From an uncultured Mollicutes bacterium (GTDB lineage Bacteria > Bacillota_I > Bacilli_A > RFN20 > CAG-449), in contig URVS01000060.1 in NCBI GenBank assembly GCA_900551385.1, positions 1 to 8,517 of the forward strand: a stretch of DNA of 8,517 bases, in the 5' to 3' direction. A model generated the notes under the pieces. The model ran no database searches. It was not told the origin of the DNA and saw nothing but the letters and a program-made list of their open reading frames with translations. Position 1 is the first letter of the stretch; each line of letters starts with the position of its first letter. The position numbers and the translations under genes were made by a program. Of the stretch, positions 6,765 to 8,517 are shown piece by piece.

Positions 6765-8357
6765 ATGAATAATAACCTAACAAATATTCTTGGAATACTA
6801 GAAGATAAATATGAAATAACCGATACAATATTTAATAATGAAACGAAAGGAATTACTATATTTATTAAATCAAAGTTTTACACACCAAAGTGTGAATGTG
6901 GATGTAATAGATGTAATATTCATTCCTATCATAATAGAATTATTAACCATTCTCGATTTACTGATGCTCCCTGTAATATAATTTATCGACAAGTAAGATA
7001 TTTATGTAAAGAATGCGGTTCTACCTTTCTTGAACCTAACTTTATTTCTATTGGTAGATCAAATCAATCTGATACTACTATTAGTTATATTTTAAAAGAA
7101 CTAAAAACCAAATCGTCTTTTTCTGATATTGCTTCAAGAGCTAATGTTTCTTCTCAAACAGTTATTAATATCTTTGAAAGATATATTAATTGCAAACGAA
7201 AACATCTCCCTAAAATACTTTGTATTGATGAATTTAAAAATCTCTCTTTTGGTAAAGGCAAATATGCTTGCTTGCTTTTAGATTACCAAACTGGAGAGAT
7301 TATAGATGTTCTAGCATCTAGAAGACTAGATTATCTACGTTCATATTTTAACAATATTTCAAAAGAAGAAAAAGATAATGTCGAATTTTTAGTTAGTGAT
7401 ATGTATGATGGATATAAACATTTGCATGACTATACATTTCACAATTCTACTTTAGTTATTGACGCTTTTCATTACATAAGATATATTACAAACGCTTTTG
7501 ATAATGTTCGTATAAGAATTATGAAAACTTTCAATAAAAATGATTATCGTTATAAAATTATAAAAAAGTATAAAAGACTTCTATCAAAAGATAAAAGAAA
7601 AATTGATGATAGGCAATCTAGATGGTCTTATCTTGATAATGAAATGAAAGCATCTGATTTCATTGAATTAGTAAAATCTTTTCATATTGATTTATCTAAC
7701 GCTTACGATATTAAAGAAGAATTTTTTTCATCTTATAGAAAAACTTCATTTGATAATGCTTCTACGTTTATTGATTATTTTATCAATAAAATGAATGGTT
7801 CTCTTATTCCTGAATTTATCGAAGTTGCAAATACTTTTAAAAATTGGAAACCCTATATAGTAAATTCCTTTAACAAAGATAAATATGGAAAAAGAATGTC
7901 TAATGGGATTATCGAAGGAACTAATAATTGCATTAAAGCAATCAAGAGAATTTCTTTTGGTTATGATAATTTTAATCATTTTAGAAATAGACTTATGTAT
8001 ATTATTAATAAAGATGAATTGCCTTTACAATTACCTAGATCTAAAAAACAAATTGATGAAAGTATGTTACTTGTTCTACATAAACGCGGTAAATATAATA
8101 AAGGTTTTATTCGTACAAAAGATAAAAGAAGCAATGCTTATAAGATCAAGCATTTAAATTATGATTCGACACCTTTAATGATTGAAAAAGAAGCTATATT
8201 ATATTTAAAATCTATAAATGTAACAGATATTGAACTTAAATTGTTAAACGATTGGATTAAAGATGGAAATGATTTTTATTCAAATCCTATAAATGAATTA
8301 GATAGCAATAATCAACAAATAGATTTTATATCTTATATTAGAAAAACAAGAAAATAA
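6765..8357 (+). CDS. tnp: ISL3-family transposase
   Basis: A 530-residue DDE-type transposase that cuts and joins the element's ends. The N-terminus carries a zinc-binding region with a cysteine cluster (C43, C45, C47, C50) and the pair C81/C84 (YLCKECGSTF). A helix-turn-helix follows at about 112-140 (FSDIASRANVSSQTVINIF), as in ISL3 proteins. Catalytic candidates are D155 in CIDEFK, D212 in VSDMYDGY and E384 in GIIEGTNN; VIDAFHYIR (231-239) is the usual conserved block after the second aspartate. The segment from about 425 to 530 extends beyond the E-motif helices (NHFRNRLMY) and is longer than I expect for the family. The start at 6765 has AAAGGAG ten bases upstream. It is the only gene of the element, with no frameshift or stop. 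A 13-bp inverted repeat brackets the gene in the UTRs. The family call is firm. Confidence 0.93.
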   Translation: MNNNLTNILGILEDKYEITDTIFNNETKGITIFIKSKFYTPKCECGCNRCNIHSYHNRIINHSRFTDAPCNIIYRQVRYLCKECGSTFLEPNFISIGRSNQSDTTISYILKELKTKSSFSDIASRANVSSQTVINIFERYINCKRKHLPKILCIDEFKNLSFGKGKYACLLLDYQTGEIIDVLASRRLDYLRSYFNNISKEEKDNVEFLVSDMYDGYKHLHDYTFHNSTLVIDAFHYIRYITNAFDNVRIRIMKTFNKNDYRYKIIKKYKRLLSKDKRKIDDRQSRWSYLDNEMKASDFIELVKSFHIDLSNAYDIKEEFFSSYRKTSFDNASTFIDYFINKMNGSLIPEFIEVANTFKNWKPYIVNSFNKDKYGKRMSNGIIEGTNNCIKAIKRISFGYDNFNHFRNRLMYIINKDELPLQLPRSKKQIDESMLLVLHKRGKYNKGFIRTKDKRSNAYKIKHLNYDSTPLMIEKEAILYLKSINVTDIELKLLNDWIKDGNDFYSNPINELDSNNQQIDFISYIRKTRK

Positions 8358-8369
8358 TATTTAAAAATT

Positions 8370-8382
8370 ACAGCCTAACAAA
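8370..8382 (+). repeat. Right arm of 13-bp inverted repeat bracketing the transposase gene
   Basis: ACAGCCTAACAAA begins 12 bases after the transposase stop and is exactly complementary to 6732-6744. In the transcript the two would pair the 5' and 3' untranslated ends. Confidence 0.75.
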
Positions 8383-8385
8383 AAA

Positions 8386-8424
8386 AGTTGGTTTTCATAT
8401 CATTTGATACGATTATAACCAACT
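8386..8424 (+). terminator. Hairpin downstream of the transposase, possible terminator
   Basis: Arms AGTTGGTT (8386-8393) and AACCAACT (8417-8424) enclose a smaller palindrome TATCA/TGATA (8398-8409). It is followed by a T-rich but interrupted stretch (TTCATTTTAT), so termination may be modest. The right arm is also the first iteron of the right end. Confidence 0.45.
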
Positions 8425-8515
8425 TTCATTTTATCTTTGACCAATATTAATTTTATTGATAACCAACTATCGTTTTATATCAAACCAATCATTAACCAAC
8501 ATTTATTTTATATAG
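8417..8515 (+). repeat. 22-bp iterons in the ISL3 right end
   Basis: The box RACCAAY occurs at 8417, 8439, 8461, 8483 and 8494, giving spacings of 22, 22, 22 and 11 bases. Four of the five copies are followed by a TTTTAT element about six bases downstream of the box; the copy at 8483 is cut to half a unit. The last copy is part of the terminal inverted repeat. The array is probably a set of transposase binding sites. The left end has only the terminal copy and one inner copy in the same orientation (6689-6695). Confidence 0.8.
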
Positions 8516-8517
8516 CC
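8492..8517 (-). repeat. ISL3 right terminal inverted repeat
   Basis: 26 bases, the exact reverse complement of 6644-6669. It ends in TATAGCC, the last base of the window. Confidence 0.95.

Larger units (their letters stand above)
6644..8517 (+). mobile_element. Complete ISL3-family insertion sequence, 1874 bp
   Basis: The element is bounded by perfect 26-bp inverted repeats starting GGCTATATAAAATAAATG. It contains one intact transposase gene filling most of its length. The left end carries a strong hairpin and the right end a block of 22-bp iterons. The GG tip, length and gene content fit the ISL3 family, which usually makes 8-bp target duplications. The left flanking 8 bases are TATAATAA (6636-6643); the matching copy would be just outside the window. 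With gene and ends intact the element is probably still capable of transposition. Confidence 0.92.

Noticed and set aside
495..8357. Possible recoding of TGA as tryptophan, given the Mollicutes-like base composition.
   Set aside because: Tryptophan is encoded by TGG in the GH3, membrane and transposase genes. No in-frame TGA is needed to keep any gene open, so the standard bacterial code suffices.
8417..8515. The 22-bp repeats as a small CRISPR array.
   Set aside because: The unit is continuous with no spacers, only the RACCAAY and TTTTAT parts are conserved, and the last unit is the IS terminal repeat.

Overview
This is an A+T-rich window with canonical Shine-Dalgarno sites, TAA as the stop of every intact gene and TGG for tryptophan. 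A probable CcpA-type cre site is present. Together these suggest a low-GC Firmicutes relative, such as an uncultured Bacilli, Erysipelotrichia or RF39-like gut bacterium. The assignment is inferred from sequence style and gene families only. No tRNA, rRNA or CRISPR was seen.

Left edge (1-767): a patch of insertion-sequence debris. On the minus strand is a piece of an IS21-type IstB ATPase with an intact Walker A motif. It abuts the C-terminal tail of an IS91-like transposase on the plus strand. The transposase stop codon overlaps the start of a small two-CxxC zinc-ribbon gene (495-740), which ends in a good intrinsic terminator.

Centre (802-5913): a two-gene minus-strand operon, which is the cargo of the window. 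The first gene encodes a large membrane-anchored family 3 glycoside hydrolase in the domain-swapped order: alpha/beta sandwich, then fibronectin-like domain, then TIM barrel. The second starts 8 bp later and is probably translationally coupled. It encodes an unrecognised five-helix membrane protein with a large extracellular beta-rich, Ig-like part. The promoter lies just upstream of the hydrolase, and a near-perfect cre operator covers its -35 box and spacer, so the operon is probably under carbon-catabolite control. Two small inverted repeats sit between the promoter and the ribosome binding site. The operon ends in a strong terminator. The likely picture is a cell-surface enzyme that trims oligosaccharides or glycosides, working with a membrane partner of unknown role.

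Right side (5914-8517): about 140 bp of featureless A+T-rich DNA, then a possible tnpB 3' remnant followed by a locally GC-richer, foldable segment (6207-6290). After that comes a frameshifted C-terminal remnant of an IS30-family transposase (minus strand). A complete ISL3-family insertion sequence of 1874 bp (6644-8517) follows, and its right tip is exactly the last base of the window. It has perfect 26-bp terminal inverted repeats, an intact 530-residue transposase, a hairpin in the left end, and helically phased 22-bp iterons in the right end. A further 13-bp inverted repeat tightly brackets the transposase gene. The ISL3 element appears to have inserted into the IS30 transposase gene.
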